Shown in pieces: positions 54,641 through 64,000 of a DNA stretch of 64,000 bases. The position numbers and the translations under genes are program-made. The number at the start of each line of letters is the position of its first letter. Within the stretch, counting starts at the first letter, position 1. Location of the stretch: assembly GCF_042242105.1 (NCBI RefSeq), contig NC_092013.1, forward strand, positions 4,025,987 to 4,089,986. The letters run 5' to 3'. Source of the stretch: Pempheris klunzingeri (taxonomy: Eukaryota; Chordata; Actinopteri; Acropomatiformes; Pempheridae). Under the pieces are notes generated by a model. That model did no database searches. It was not told the DNA's origin and saw only the letters and a program-made list of their open reading frames with translations.

Positions 54641-55764
54641 TCAAAAAGACTGTGAACATCTGAAAATATTCACATTTAAGGAGCTGGCAGCTAAGAATTT
54701 CTAGAAAAATTTCCTTAAAAAAATGACAAAAAAACAATTAATTCATGATTAATTTTCCTGCAATCAGCTAAAAGCCTCAATATCAGTAGATGAAACTTGG
54801 TAAATACAAATAAACCTGTCAAGTTAACTTTCTTAGAGGAATTCATGCTTAAATTCAAATTAAAACACATCATTTTGTAACGTTTAGATCTCAAAGTCAG
54901 TGGCCACATTTATTATTTTCTGTTAAACAAAATCAATTACAATTTGGAGCCCTGACTTGGCCCCAGCTGACATTTATCAAACTAGATAACAGAACAAATT
55001 AAACGCAGATAAACTCACTGCAGATTATCATGCGTTGATTATGTGACTCTGTGGATGGATGGAAGTAGAATATGCTGCATACTCTTTGTTTTATTTAACT
55101 AAACATGTTTGTATCTGTGTGCACACATGCTCTGTAGGAGATCGTACAACCTAAACTGAGAAGTGCCTGTGAAATATGTGGAGCTGAAATGTATCTTCAG
55201 CAAGACAGCATGGTTGCATGGATGATGAAACATCCATGCAATCACTTGGCTTCAGTTTTCAATGACAGTGAATACTATCACAGCATGTGGGCGGCCAGCT
55301 GAGCCGGTCAGAGCCCTTCTGTGTGCGGGGGAATCCTCTCTTTAACTTGTGTTATGTAAGCGCTAAAGAAGAGTCCAGTCAATCAGAGGAGATCCCAGAG
55401 GATTCAAGTAAATCTGGTGGATGCCAAATCAACAAATGACTGTAATGTGGTCTACGATTTGAAACCCATATGGTGGAAGAGATGTTACCAAATTTGAATG
55501 CTTGGAACCAAAATAAACACCAGTCTACAGCTGAAACCATCATCAAAACTGGTGTTTGATTAATCATCAGAGTCATTTTATAAGCAAAATATATATTCTA
55601 ATGATACAATATAATAGTACAACAGTCACAGGTGACATTTTTCTGCATTGATTACCTTTAGTGAGATATTTTACGTACATTTTCCTGAATATACCAACAA
55701 ACTTTTACTCTTATTTTAAAACTCAGTAGTATTTCCAGTGTGGTAGTAGTACTGTTACTTCCTG
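54641..55764. other. Gene-free intergenic stretch
   Basis: AT-rich sequence. Near 55640-55760 it resembles the GTGGTGGAAGAAGTACT family in reverse but is too degraded to delimit. No gene. Confidence 0.35.
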
Positions 55765-55804
55765 CTACACTAGCTGGGTATCCATGGTTACCCAGCTAGT
55801 GTAG
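55765..55804. repeat. Perfect inverted repeat, 16-bp arms, 8-bp spacer
   Basis: CTACACTAGCTGGGTA at 55765-55780 and its exact reverse complement at 55789-55804, separated by TCCATGGT. It could form a cruciform or hairpin. Two imperfect direct copies of GGCTAA(C/T)GTTAGTTA(G/A)CT follow at 55804-55853. Confidence 0.9.
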
Positions 55805-55959
55805 GCTAACGTTAGTTAGCTAAATAGGCTAATGTTAGTTAACTAAATAGGCTAAGAACCGGTCGATGCTGTATAACTACAACTACCTTACCGTACATCT
55901 AAGTTCCGTTAAGTATTCGGACAGTTTAATTTCCAGAGCTGCCTATTTTAAATGACCTC

Positions 55960-56092
55960 TTCCTCCTCACCTGTTTAACGGAGCCCCTCTTCCTCTTCAA
56001 GCGCTCGTCATCTTCCGGTTTTGGCTTCCGGTGGCGACTCTGATTGGCCCGCTCATCCCGGAAGTAGCTGTTTGGATGCCAAGGCAACAAGG
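55960..56092. promoter_or_regulatory. Candidate TATA-less bidirectional promoter
   Basis: GC-rich block with ETS sites CTTCCGG at 56012-56018 and 56025-56031, an inverted one (CCGGAAG) at 56058-56064, an inverted CCAAT box (ATTGG, 56043-56047), and an X-box-like GATGCC-AA-GGCAAC (56075-56088). A CAG|GTGAGG donor follows on the minus strand (exon edge 55971). An ATG at 56076 runs into a G|GTAAAA donor on the plus strand (exon edge 56091). This is the architecture of ETS-driven housekeeping or ciliary promoters. No downstream coding exon could be confirmed on either strand. Confidence 0.45.
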
Positions 56093-56093
56093 T

Positions 56094-56130
56094 AAAACTA
56101 ACAATGCTAACAGTTAGCATTGTTAGTTTT
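56094..56130. repeat. Perfect hairpin, 18-bp arms, 1-base loop
   Basis: AAAACTAACAATGCTAAC at 56094-56111, a single A, then the exact reverse complement at 56113-56130. It begins two bases inside the putative plus-strand intron. Confidence 0.9.
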
Positions 56131-56662
56131 CTAGTCTGTTAAAACCCTCTTGGATCAGCTGGAAAAAGCATCACCACTAAGCTGAAAACTTCTCTCACTG
56201 ATCGGCATTGCTAGAAAATATATGATGATCCAATAGATAATGGTGCATTGCTGTAGAATAAACTACCCAACAGTATATAAAGTAGTTAAAATTAGCTCAA
56301 CCATGAGCATCTACAGCAGTAAAATGACACATAAATCCATTAACATCAGATATAATAGGAAAACACGAGTACAATGAGTACTCTTACTTATTGACACATA
56401 TTGCTGATAATTAGGTTTTGTATGCAGTATTAGTACTTCTTCCACCACTTCTGGTCTTGTTCCAGTTTTGTTAGACTTGATATTTCTCCTGAGTGAGGTT
56501 TTCTTAAATCCATCACACATTAGCAGTATGTTTATCCTGCAGCTCTGTAGTTAAACCATAGACTGTCCACGAGTTAATCTACCGACTGCAAAATGTGGGA
56601 CAAGCTCTTAAAATATAATGCATTGAAACCTAATACGATGAAGTAATCAGACTCGGCTCCAT

Positions 56663-56665
<3 letters not shown>

Positions 56666-56711
<46 letters not shown>
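56666..56711. repeat. (TA)n microsatellite
   Basis: About 46 bases of uninterrupted TA. Confidence 0.95.
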
Positions 56712-56713
<2 letters not shown>

Positions 56714-57318
56714 TATAAATAACGTTGTGAGCTCAGGCCTTTCCATTGGCACTTTTACTTTGAAGTGTTTGAACAAATCTGCACACTTTAATCATCTGCA
56801 AACACGTAGTTAACCCCCTCCTTTTTGCAGGTTGCAAAATGACTGATTGAGGTGACAAGAGTGCCGATTATGTCTTTTTTGAGGAAAGTGAAGAAGAAAT
56901 TACAGCTTTTCTTCTGTGCAATCATGTTGTTACATCTGGTATAATAGTTGAGGAGCAGAGTTACATAACAGGCCGTGAACTGGAGTCTGCAGAGAGAGAG
57001 TGGGGGGGGGGGGACACAAGCAGCCAGGCTCCAGACAGATATCAATAGACAAATGCTTTGGAGGGACACTCAATCCTGCCAGCAGGATGTGTGTGTGTGT
57101 GCATGCATGTATGTGTGTGTGTGCTGGTGAGAAGAAACTAGAGAGAGAGCGGGTGAGGGAGGGGACACTTTCTCTGTCAGTTTTTCTGTCTGGACTCAAC
57201 CCAATCTCCGTTTTCCTCCTAAACGTATTACTCAGCTTCTATTTTAAATTTCCTCATTTCCTGGGCCTTTAACAGATGGTGGGAAAACCACAGATGTACC
57301 ACCCATGTGAGTAAAGAA

Positions 57319-57346
57319 ACACACACACACACACACACACACACAC
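57319..57346. repeat. (AC)n microsatellite
   Basis: About 28 bases of AC. Confidence 0.95.
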
Positions 57347-57686
57347 TGATGCACACATTCACACCGGAGAAGGAAAGCATACGACAACACAGTTGCTGGA
57401 GAGAAGTGTGACACATGTTGGCACGGTGCATTGGGTAACTCAGCCATTAACCCTTGTGACCTCTGTGAGTCAAAGGGGAGGAAGGATATGACATGTGTGA
57501 TGAGTGAATGTGATGTGTGTGTGTGTTTTTCAGTGGATGTTCACTGTCAGAGCACACAAACCAGGACGGGTGCAGCTGGTGGTGTCGATCTCCAGTGGAT
57601 GATGTCAGTGGTCTTCATTTGGCCTCCAACATTCACAGCAGGAGGTCATTAAACAGCTCATAGCATCCATGTGCTTCCATTTCCAC

Positions 57687-58300
57687 TCAATCAATCATTC
57701 TTTATTTAGGTAGCGCCAATTCATAACAAGCGTTATCTCACGACGCTTTACGTAAAGAGCAGGTCTTTGATTAAGAGAAAGACCCAATGATTCAGGAATT
57801 CCCACATGAGCAAACATCCGGTATTAAATCAGGCAACAGTAGCAGGAAAAACTCCCCTTTAAGCAGTTGAGCAATATGGTACCAGTGGAAAACATGACAA
57901 TAGTTAATATGACTAATATTAATAAAAAAATGGCGGCGGCTGACGATCTGCAGCAGTGATTCATAAATCCAGAGAACCAGGACCAGGATCCACAGGAATC
58001 GGAGAGATGAGAAGAGCACAGAAAGGCTCTTGGGAAGATACCAAGTTAGTAACAGACATTAAAGGGATATGAGGCATAAGGATGGAGAGGAAGAGGAGGA
58101 GAGAGGAGCCCAGTGCATCATGGGGAGTCCCCCGGCAGTCTAAGCCTATTGCAGCATAACTAGGGGGCTGGTCCAAGGCCCTGAACTATAAGCTTTATGA
58201 AAAAGGAAGGTTTTTAGCCAACTCTTAAATGTAGAGAAGGCATCTGCCCCCCGAACCCAAACTGGAAAAATCATAAAAAAACAAATGTTGAACTGTGGGA
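57687..58300 (-). repeat. Common teleost interspersed repeat, class uncertain
   Basis: Contains CATTCTTTATTTAGGTAGCG, GCAGGAAAAACTCCCCTTTA, TCTAAGCCTATTGCAGCATA and GAACTATAAGCTTTATGAAA. These blocks recur in this order across percomorph genomes. The TTTATT-flanked edge suggests a minus-strand orientation. No coding frame. Not assigned to a class. Confidence 0.55.
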
Positions 58301-61135
58301 TCTACGAGCAGGGACCGCAGTGTACTCAAAGTTCAGCCTCCACTGGAGCAACATTGTTCGGTGAAAACGTTTTCTCAATTGCAGCTTTGACTGAGTGACG
58401 TAGATCAGCATCCAGGCATTTCCAAAGGTCAGCTAGAGAGAGAGCCAACACCAAAGTGGACGACAGCGTCTACACACACCAGGCGGAGAGAGACAAGCCT
58501 CCCCGCTGTCCTTGGAGCTCGTTCAAGGAGCAGCGAGTGGGTTTGTTGCTTTCTGCTCGGTCGGTCTGAGGGGACAATGCCTCCCTTTTGTCTCGTGGGA
58601 CAAAAGCGAGGTCATACTCCGTTCCCTCAGACAACCTTCCCTTGTCACATGTGGACTGCGTGCATCATGGTGGGTTATGTCACAAGAGCTCCACAACACG
58701 GCCGTGTGAGAACGGCGCTGGCGTACGTCTCCGCTGTGGGCCAGATCTCTCCGGTTTGGGGGCGCGCCTCTTTGAGGTATGTACCAACTAATGAATATTA
58801 ATTCCTCTGCTTTCTGTGGGACCCATTTATGTCTGTTGTTATATAATTTGTTTACATATGCCTTACTGTATTAGTCTGGTCATTAGAGGCACGGGGTTGT
58901 ACATATGTAATGGTGACAGGAAGAGGAGGCCCAAGTAAAGGGCAAGCACACCATTCTCACCAGGCCGACAGGAACAAAGCTGCACAGAACTATAGCACTG
59001 AAAAACTTGGCATGTTAATCTCTATGTTCATCATCTTCAATAAGCAAATAATGACTGGAAAATCTGTTTTGGGTCTGCGTGAGATCAATTCTCACCTCAC
59101 CTGTGCAGAAATGGCAACAGGATTTTGACTGTTATGCACCACAGGACCAAATATGAAAACCTCCCTGGTTTCTAATACAGAAAACAACAGAAAAGTTATT
59201 TCCAGAAAGAAATATGTTCATGTCGCTGTGGGAGGGTTTTGGAGGATAGAGATTAGAGCTCTATTAGTCAGTCGACAGAAAACTAATCGGCAACAATAGC
59301 ACAGATTTGATTGTTCCAGGTATTCAAATGTGAAAATTTGCAGCTTGTCTTGGTTTTCCATTGAAGAAAATCTAATGTAATGTTTTACAGACCAAACAAT
59401 TAATCTAGAAAATAATTAACTGATTAATGGGCAACTAAAATAATAGATGAAGCCCAAATAGCTACATTGGCTATTTACACCTGAGTGCAAATAGCATCTG
59501 CCCCTTGTTTACCCTTCTTCTCTATGGCAGGTATTTATGTGGATTGAGACAAGGCTCCATAAAGTGTGACATCAACCCTCTCTACTATTTAGAGCTCAAC
59601 CTCTTACGAAAGGAGGACAGAAACAGGGGGAAAAGTTTTCTGGGTAGAAGTCACTTCTGCTCCAGTTATGCAAGCAGAGGAGTGATGCCAAAGTGACGAG
59701 GGCGTCTGTGGGAGCTGGTTGGAAGTGGGACTAGAAAGAATAGAGTTTTGATTAATTAGAGCAAAAACATCCTCTCCTCGCAGCCGTCCGTCCGGCCGGC
59801 CGGCTGGGGCGGCTCTCCACCTGCTGGTTTCATTCAGCCACCTAATTGAATTGGTTTGGAGCTTGACTGGCATCTTCTTGCATATTCTTTGTAGCTCTCC
59901 AAGAGCAGTGGGAACAGAGCCACCAGGAAACCAAACTGCAGAGGAGGAAGCACACAGTGCAAAGGCACAATCAAAAGGGAGAAAGAGAGATCTTGCGTAA
60001 CCGACCGCACAGGATATCACACAGAAGGAAATTACATAGCAACAAGTGAGAAAGCAGAACGTCCTCTGGGGCGAGAAAAGACACACAATTAGCTTGTAAT
60101 CTCTGTGCTTCAACCAACCATTGGGTGAGTTTAAGTAGACAAGAGATGTACGTTATAGCCTCAGCATCAGCGCCCTGAAAGCATGCATACATGCAATGCT
60201 ACATTACCGCATTAAAAAACAACCATATAAACAATAAGCGCTTCAGTTCTGATCATTTCTCAGTGATCTAATAGAGCAGACCTGTTCGTCGTTGTTTGAG
60301 TCTGTGGACATTGTGCACTCACACACAGTTTGTTTACAAGCCTGCAGCACCCCAGAACATTTTGCACCTTTTCTGTCCCCTGCTGTCAGTCTCCTGCGTT
60401 GTTCCTTCTCTGAGCCACTTTCTGTCTGTTCATTATCAATGCACTGCTGATTAGCACATCGCCACACAGAGCCGGTTGGCCATTCATGCAGGTCTGAATG
60501 GGAATGACGCAAATCCCCGACCTGTTTGGTGCCCCGTGGACCCCGGACCTGCTCTCTTGGACTGTGGCTCTGTCGCCTCTGCACGCCTCTGCTGGCACTC
60601 ACAGGTTAGAGCGGCTGAGAGGCGGCCAGAGCCTCCGAAAGCACCGCAGGAGGCCCTGTGAACCTGCTGCAGTCCTGCCGAGGCTCTCCAAGCACGATCT
60701 GACGTCTGACGAGACCTTAGATTTGTAACACAAGCAGCATTTTGCTACACGATTGCTTATTTTGCACCAAAGTGTTTCAGCTAGACATACTGACCCTCGT
60801 CAGACCCACCAGTGTTTTGTCTCTGTTAGCTTTAAAAAGCCTTTTCTGACACGTGTGGATATATGTGTCTAACTGGTTACAGTTTATTTATTGACTTGCA
60901 GGACCTCCACATCACAGAGTGAATATGTGTTGAAGTTCAGAGCCACTTCTTCTCCATTTCTTCTTCTGTGGTTCCCGCTATAAATTGGAAAGAAGTGGTC
61001 TGTATGCAGCCATCAAAGTCATGCTGCCAGTTTTCCTAAAGGGTGCATGAACATAACATAAACCAGCTGGAGCTTTCAAACACACATCGCTTTGCTGATC
61101 CTAATTATACTAATCCACTCGTCCAGCCATGCTCT

Positions 61136-61167
<32 letters not shown>

Positions 61168-61384
61168 TTTACACTCTCACATACATTACAAACATCACTA
61201 TAATGAGTATTATGGTGTTTGCAAGTGGGACTAATAGTGTTTCTAAGAGTGTGTGAGGAGATATGATTTCTAGTTCTGACCACAGGGTGTGTGCAGAATA
61301 GCAGGGCGTGTGAGAGAAAGATTATTTTAGTTCTTCCTGGTATCATATTATATGATAGTATATGACTGGATTGTTAAACACAAA
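58301..61384. other. Intergenic stretch with two GC-rich blocks
   Basis: GC-rich blocks at 58440-58780 and 60450-60720 carry short open frames on both strands, none resembling a known protein. A CA tract lies at 61145-61166. No confirmed gene. Confidence 0.35.
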
Positions 61385-61740
61385 CGTGTACTTTTCCACT
61401 CTATCTCGATCTCATCTTCACTAAAAATACCAACATTATTTTAGGTTTGTTTTATTTCTCACCAACTCCTACATGTCCATCATTCCCTGCACTCAGAAAA
61501 ACCTGAACTTTACCCTGAACACATCATACAGTGATAACATTTCACACTCCTGTCCATACTTATCCATTTTGTGTCCATAGTGTAAATATTTATTTATCAT
61601 TACAACATATATGTATTTGTTATTGCTTATTTTCTACTGCTGTTTTCTTTACTCTTTCTTTTTTTCTATTGTTGCTGCTGTAACGTGAATTTCCCCCTAT
61701 GGGGGATCAATAAAGTCTAAAGTCTAAAGTCTAAAGTCTA
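61385..61740 (+). mobile_element. LINE 3' tail with (AAAGTCT)n end
   Basis: Ends ATTTCCCCCTATGGGGGATC then AATAAAGTCTAAAGTCTAAA..., a classic fish LINE 3' terminus with a short tandem tail. The part CCCTGAACACATCATACAGT recurs at 62500-62519, showing that this segment was duplicated with the tRNA unit. Confidence 0.6.
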
Positions 61741-61962
61741 ATAATGATTACATATTTCACCAAGCACACTGTAGGAGCAACAGTTTGCTGTGAATCCACA
61801 CATATCACAGGTTAGTTTCTCCTTCTAATTTATGAAACAATATTTAAGATTTAAGATTAGAATTATTCAAGTATCGAATGAGGGCAAATGATTAAAATAT
61901 TATCACAGACCACACCGACCTCTTGTGGCCACTTCGACAAGTGACAGGAGACTTTTCCCAGA

Positions 61963-62035
61963 GCCGAAATAGCTCAGTTGGGAGAGCGTTAGGCTGAAGA
62001 TCTAAAGGTCCCTGGTTCGATCCCGGGTTTCGGCA
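61963..62035 (+). tRNA. tRNA-Phe (GAA), copy 1
   Basis: 73 bases. Acceptor GCCGAAA/TTTCGGC (61963-61969 with 62028-62034) with discriminator A at 62035. D arm GCTC...GAGC, anticodon loop CTGAAGA with GAA at 61996-61998, T arm CCTGG-TTCGATC-CCGGG. No intron. Base 61993 is G instead of the A in copies 2 and 3, giving a G-U pair at the base of the anticodon loop. A TTTT terminator follows at about 62049. Confidence 0.97.
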
Positions 62036-62379
62036 GTGAAGAGGTTCATTTTGACCTCATATCGATATTGATGGATGTCATGAAGGAAGTGAAACAAGTG
62101 TGTTGCAATGCAGGTGCAGCAACATGGGTGAGAAAATCTCCCTACTGGTTAAAATGATCGCTGACTGACATGTAAGGATTTAAACTTAGAGTTACTCTCT
62201 CCATTTAACATGTGTGACGTGTTTTCTTTCTCTGAGTATAACCTGAATGATCTGCAACATTCATTCATATATTTAGGATTCAAAATCTACATGAAACTAA
62301 AAGTGAATTAAACCTTTGACAACAGCCGACTGTTACTTCTTTTGCTGCTGAATATGATAACATCTCTGGATTATTAATA

Positions 62380-62645
62380 TTATTATTACACTGTACCTGG
62401 ATCTCACCTCCAGTAATATCACCAATATGTGTTTGTTTTTATTTCTCAATAATTCCTCCATATCTTTGTTTATCATCCCCTGCCCTCGTAAAACACTGTA
62501 CCCTGAACACATCATACAGTGATCACAATCAGCATGTTCCACCAACCCTGGTTCGTTCCCAGGTTTTGGCAGCAAAGGAGCTTCCTTTGAGGGCACAGGG
62601 CTTAGAGCTTAGACATGAAAGTGGGTTGCAATGCATGTCTGCAGC
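62380..62645 (+). repeat. Diverged duplicate of the tRNA-Phe unit
   Basis: Segments match the first unit in order: a TTTATTTCTCA(A/C)-type stretch, CCCTGAACACATCATACAGT at 62500-62519, and after the tRNA relic GTGGGTTGCAATGCATG...GCAGCA like GTGTGTTGCAATGCAGG...GCAGCA at 62098-62122. About 430 bases between the LINE-like part and the tRNA have been lost in this copy. Confidence 0.6.
62546..62571 (+). pseudogene. tRNA-Phe relic (3' half only)
   Basis: CCTGG-TTCGTTC-CCAGG then TTTTGGCA keeps the T arm and 3' acceptor strand of tRNA-Phe with several substitutions. The 5' half, D arm and anticodon are absent, so it cannot give a functional tRNA. Confidence 0.8.
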
Positions 62646-63289
62646 ACCGTGGGTTGGTTGCACAGCTATGATGATGATGATGAAGATCAATACAAACAGA
62701 AGAGATGTGCAGCTCATCTTCCTGCTTCTTGTTGACGCCACTTCATGTAGCATGTTTGACACTCGAGGGACGGCGTCGCTTTTGTGAATGTAGCTTGAAT
62801 GACAAGCGATATTCACATGTTTTGGTTGCGAAATTACGCCCAAGCATCGGTCGAATTAAAAACCATCTATCGCGAACGCACCAGTGGGAGGACAGAGACA
62901 AAGAAAGCTTTCGTCTTCTTTCTTCTTTCATTCTGTGCTCTGATAAATGAGGGTTCGTACTTATTATTCAGCACAGGAAAAAGCAAAGGGAGTGTGACTC
63001 TTTGTCAGCCTCCGCAGGTTCTCCTACACGTTTGGAGATGGAGGAGTGAGGCCTCACCAGTAGATGCAGCTAAATCCTACACACAGGTTCCTTTGTAAAG
63101 TAGGAAACAGCACAGTGGGACAGCATTAATGAGAAAAACTAACTGCTTAAACTGGTCTGTGTTATCGGCTTATTAAAGACTTCACTAGGTTTATTACTGC
63201 ATCAGTTATGATTCAGAGATGTTTCAGCCTCATCATTTGTATTTTCTCTCATTTTCTGTAATTTTTTTTCTAATAGTTTGCCTCTGTGG

Positions 63290-63440
63290 AAGTAAGTAAG
63301 TAAAGTTTATTTAGTAGTTTTAAAGTCACAAAGTGCTTCACAGGAGTAAAAAGAATTTAAAACAATATTTATATATGTGATAAAATCATGAATAAGATGA
63401 TAAAAACAAGAAGGAACAGATGTAAAACACACCGATCATA
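63290..63440. repeat. Interspersed repeat fragment
   Basis: AAGTAAAGTTTATTTAGTAG and GTCACAAAGTGCTTCACAGG belong to a repeat edge very common in fish genomes ('...tttatatagcacc...cacaaagtgcttcaca'). Class not assigned. Confidence 0.5.
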
Positions 63441-63522
63441 ACTCATAAACGTTGGACTTCACTCATGCACTGCAACCCACTTTCATGTATAATTTCTAAG
63501 CCCTCAAAAGAAGCCCTCATGC

Positions 63523-63595
63523 TGCCGAAACCCGGGATCGAACCAGGGACCTTTAGATCTTCAGTCTAACGCTCTCCCAACTGAGCTATTTCGGC
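63523..63595 (-). tRNA. tRNA-Phe (GAA), copy 2
   Basis: 73 bases on the minus strand, full cloverleaf with acceptor GCCGAAA/TTTCGGC and anticodon GAA at 63562-63560. No intron. The flank after the gene (GCTTCTTTTGAGGG) supplies a TTTT terminator, and CATGAAAGTGGGTTGCA further on matches the flank of the relic. Confidence 0.97.
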
Positions 63596-63956
63596 CTCCG
63601 TAGGTGGTTATGATGTAATGTGTTGCTGTGGCCACCAGAGGTCGGACTGTTATTAATGCTTTTCTTGCACAGGCACTGTTGACAGATGTAGATGTGAAGA
63701 AAATGTTTTGATCATTTCCCCCTGATTATTAATAATAATTACTAATACTACAACTTGGTAGATGAAGCTTTTAATTCTAGTGTCTTAACATTTTCTCTGT
63801 GTGTTTAAGTGAACAGTTTTCCTTCATGTGAGAGTTTAACGCATTTCTTATGAATGCTGCTGCATCTGCAACACACTTCTGCACATAACATCCGTCTCTT
63901 CTGTTTGTACAAACCTTCATCATCATACATTTGCAACCAAAAGAAGCCCTTTTCAC

Positions 63957-64000
63957 TGCCGAAACCCGGGATCGAACCAGGGACCTTTAGATCTTCAGTC
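63957..64000 (-). tRNA. tRNA-Phe (GAA), copy 3, cut by window end
   Basis: The 3' 44 bases of a tRNA-Phe gene identical to copy 2 over this stretch (anticodon GAA at 63996-63994, T arm, acceptor 3' strand). Its 5' part lies outside the window. A TTTT terminator lies in the flank (GGGCTTCTTTTGG). Confidence 0.93.

Larger units (their letters stand above)
56136..57686. other. Gene-free intergenic stretch
   Basis: Holds a fragment of the GTGGTGGAAGAAGTACT family in reverse (about 56410-56450), the AT tract and the AC tract listed separately, and a GT-rich patch at 57088-57122. No gene. Confidence 0.4.

Noticed and set aside
58440-58780. GC-rich segment considered as an exon or mobile-element gene fragment
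   Set aside because: Three overlapping frames of similar length, no motif, no splice support.
60450-60728. GC-rich block with open frames on both strands
   Set aside because: Neither frame resembles a known protein, and opposing ORFs are expected in GC-rich DNA.

Overview
The window is vertebrate nuclear DNA, almost certainly from a percomorph teleost fish. It has intron-rich genes with GT/AG junctions, many long CA/GT microsatellites, and the repeat types usual in such fish: L2/CR1-like LINE 3' tails, a tRNA-derived SINE, hAT relics and TTAA-bounded short elements. It is not bacterial and holds no operons, CRISPR arrays or ribosome binding sites.

Four protein-coding genes could be rebuilt exon by exon with every splice phase closing. 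(1) A netrin-4-type secreted laminin-like protein lies on the + strand at 3907-7995 (10 coding exons, 638 aa). (2) chchd4/MIA40, the mitochondrial intermembrane-space disulfide-relay oxidoreductase, is on the - strand at 9673-11596 (3 exons, 157 aa). (3) sec61a1, the pore subunit of the ER translocon, is on the - strand at 13572-17867 (12 exons, 476 aa). (4) An inositol hexakisphosphate kinase of the IP6K2 type is on the - strand at 31708-35502 (5 coding exons, 482 aa). The first three are packed into about 14 kb; netrin and chchd4 converge tail to tail and chchd4 and sec61a1 run in tandem. The four genes share no single pathway, although chchd4 and sec61a1 both serve protein import (mitochondria and ER).

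The rest is gene-poor. 18-31 kb and 36-55 kb hold repeats and unrecognised unique sequence. A GC-rich promoter-like block at 55.96-56.09 kb (three ETS sites, a CCAAT box, an X-box-like site, splice donors on both strands) is flanked by two perfect inverted repeats. Two exon-like segments on the - strand (51.1 and 49.4 kb) may belong to a transcript that starts there. The right edge (62-64 kb) holds a tRNA-Phe(GAA) cluster: two complete genes, one gene cut by the window end, and a 3'-half relic, embedded in duplicated flanks.

I did not find a clearly new biological system. The observations most worth checking are the paired TGACGTG elements at the sec61a1 promoter, the acidic/serine insert in the IP6K2-type kinase, the candidate bidirectional promoter with its hairpins, the recurrent GTTAGC/GCTAGC clusters at promoters, and the structure of the tRNA-Phe array.
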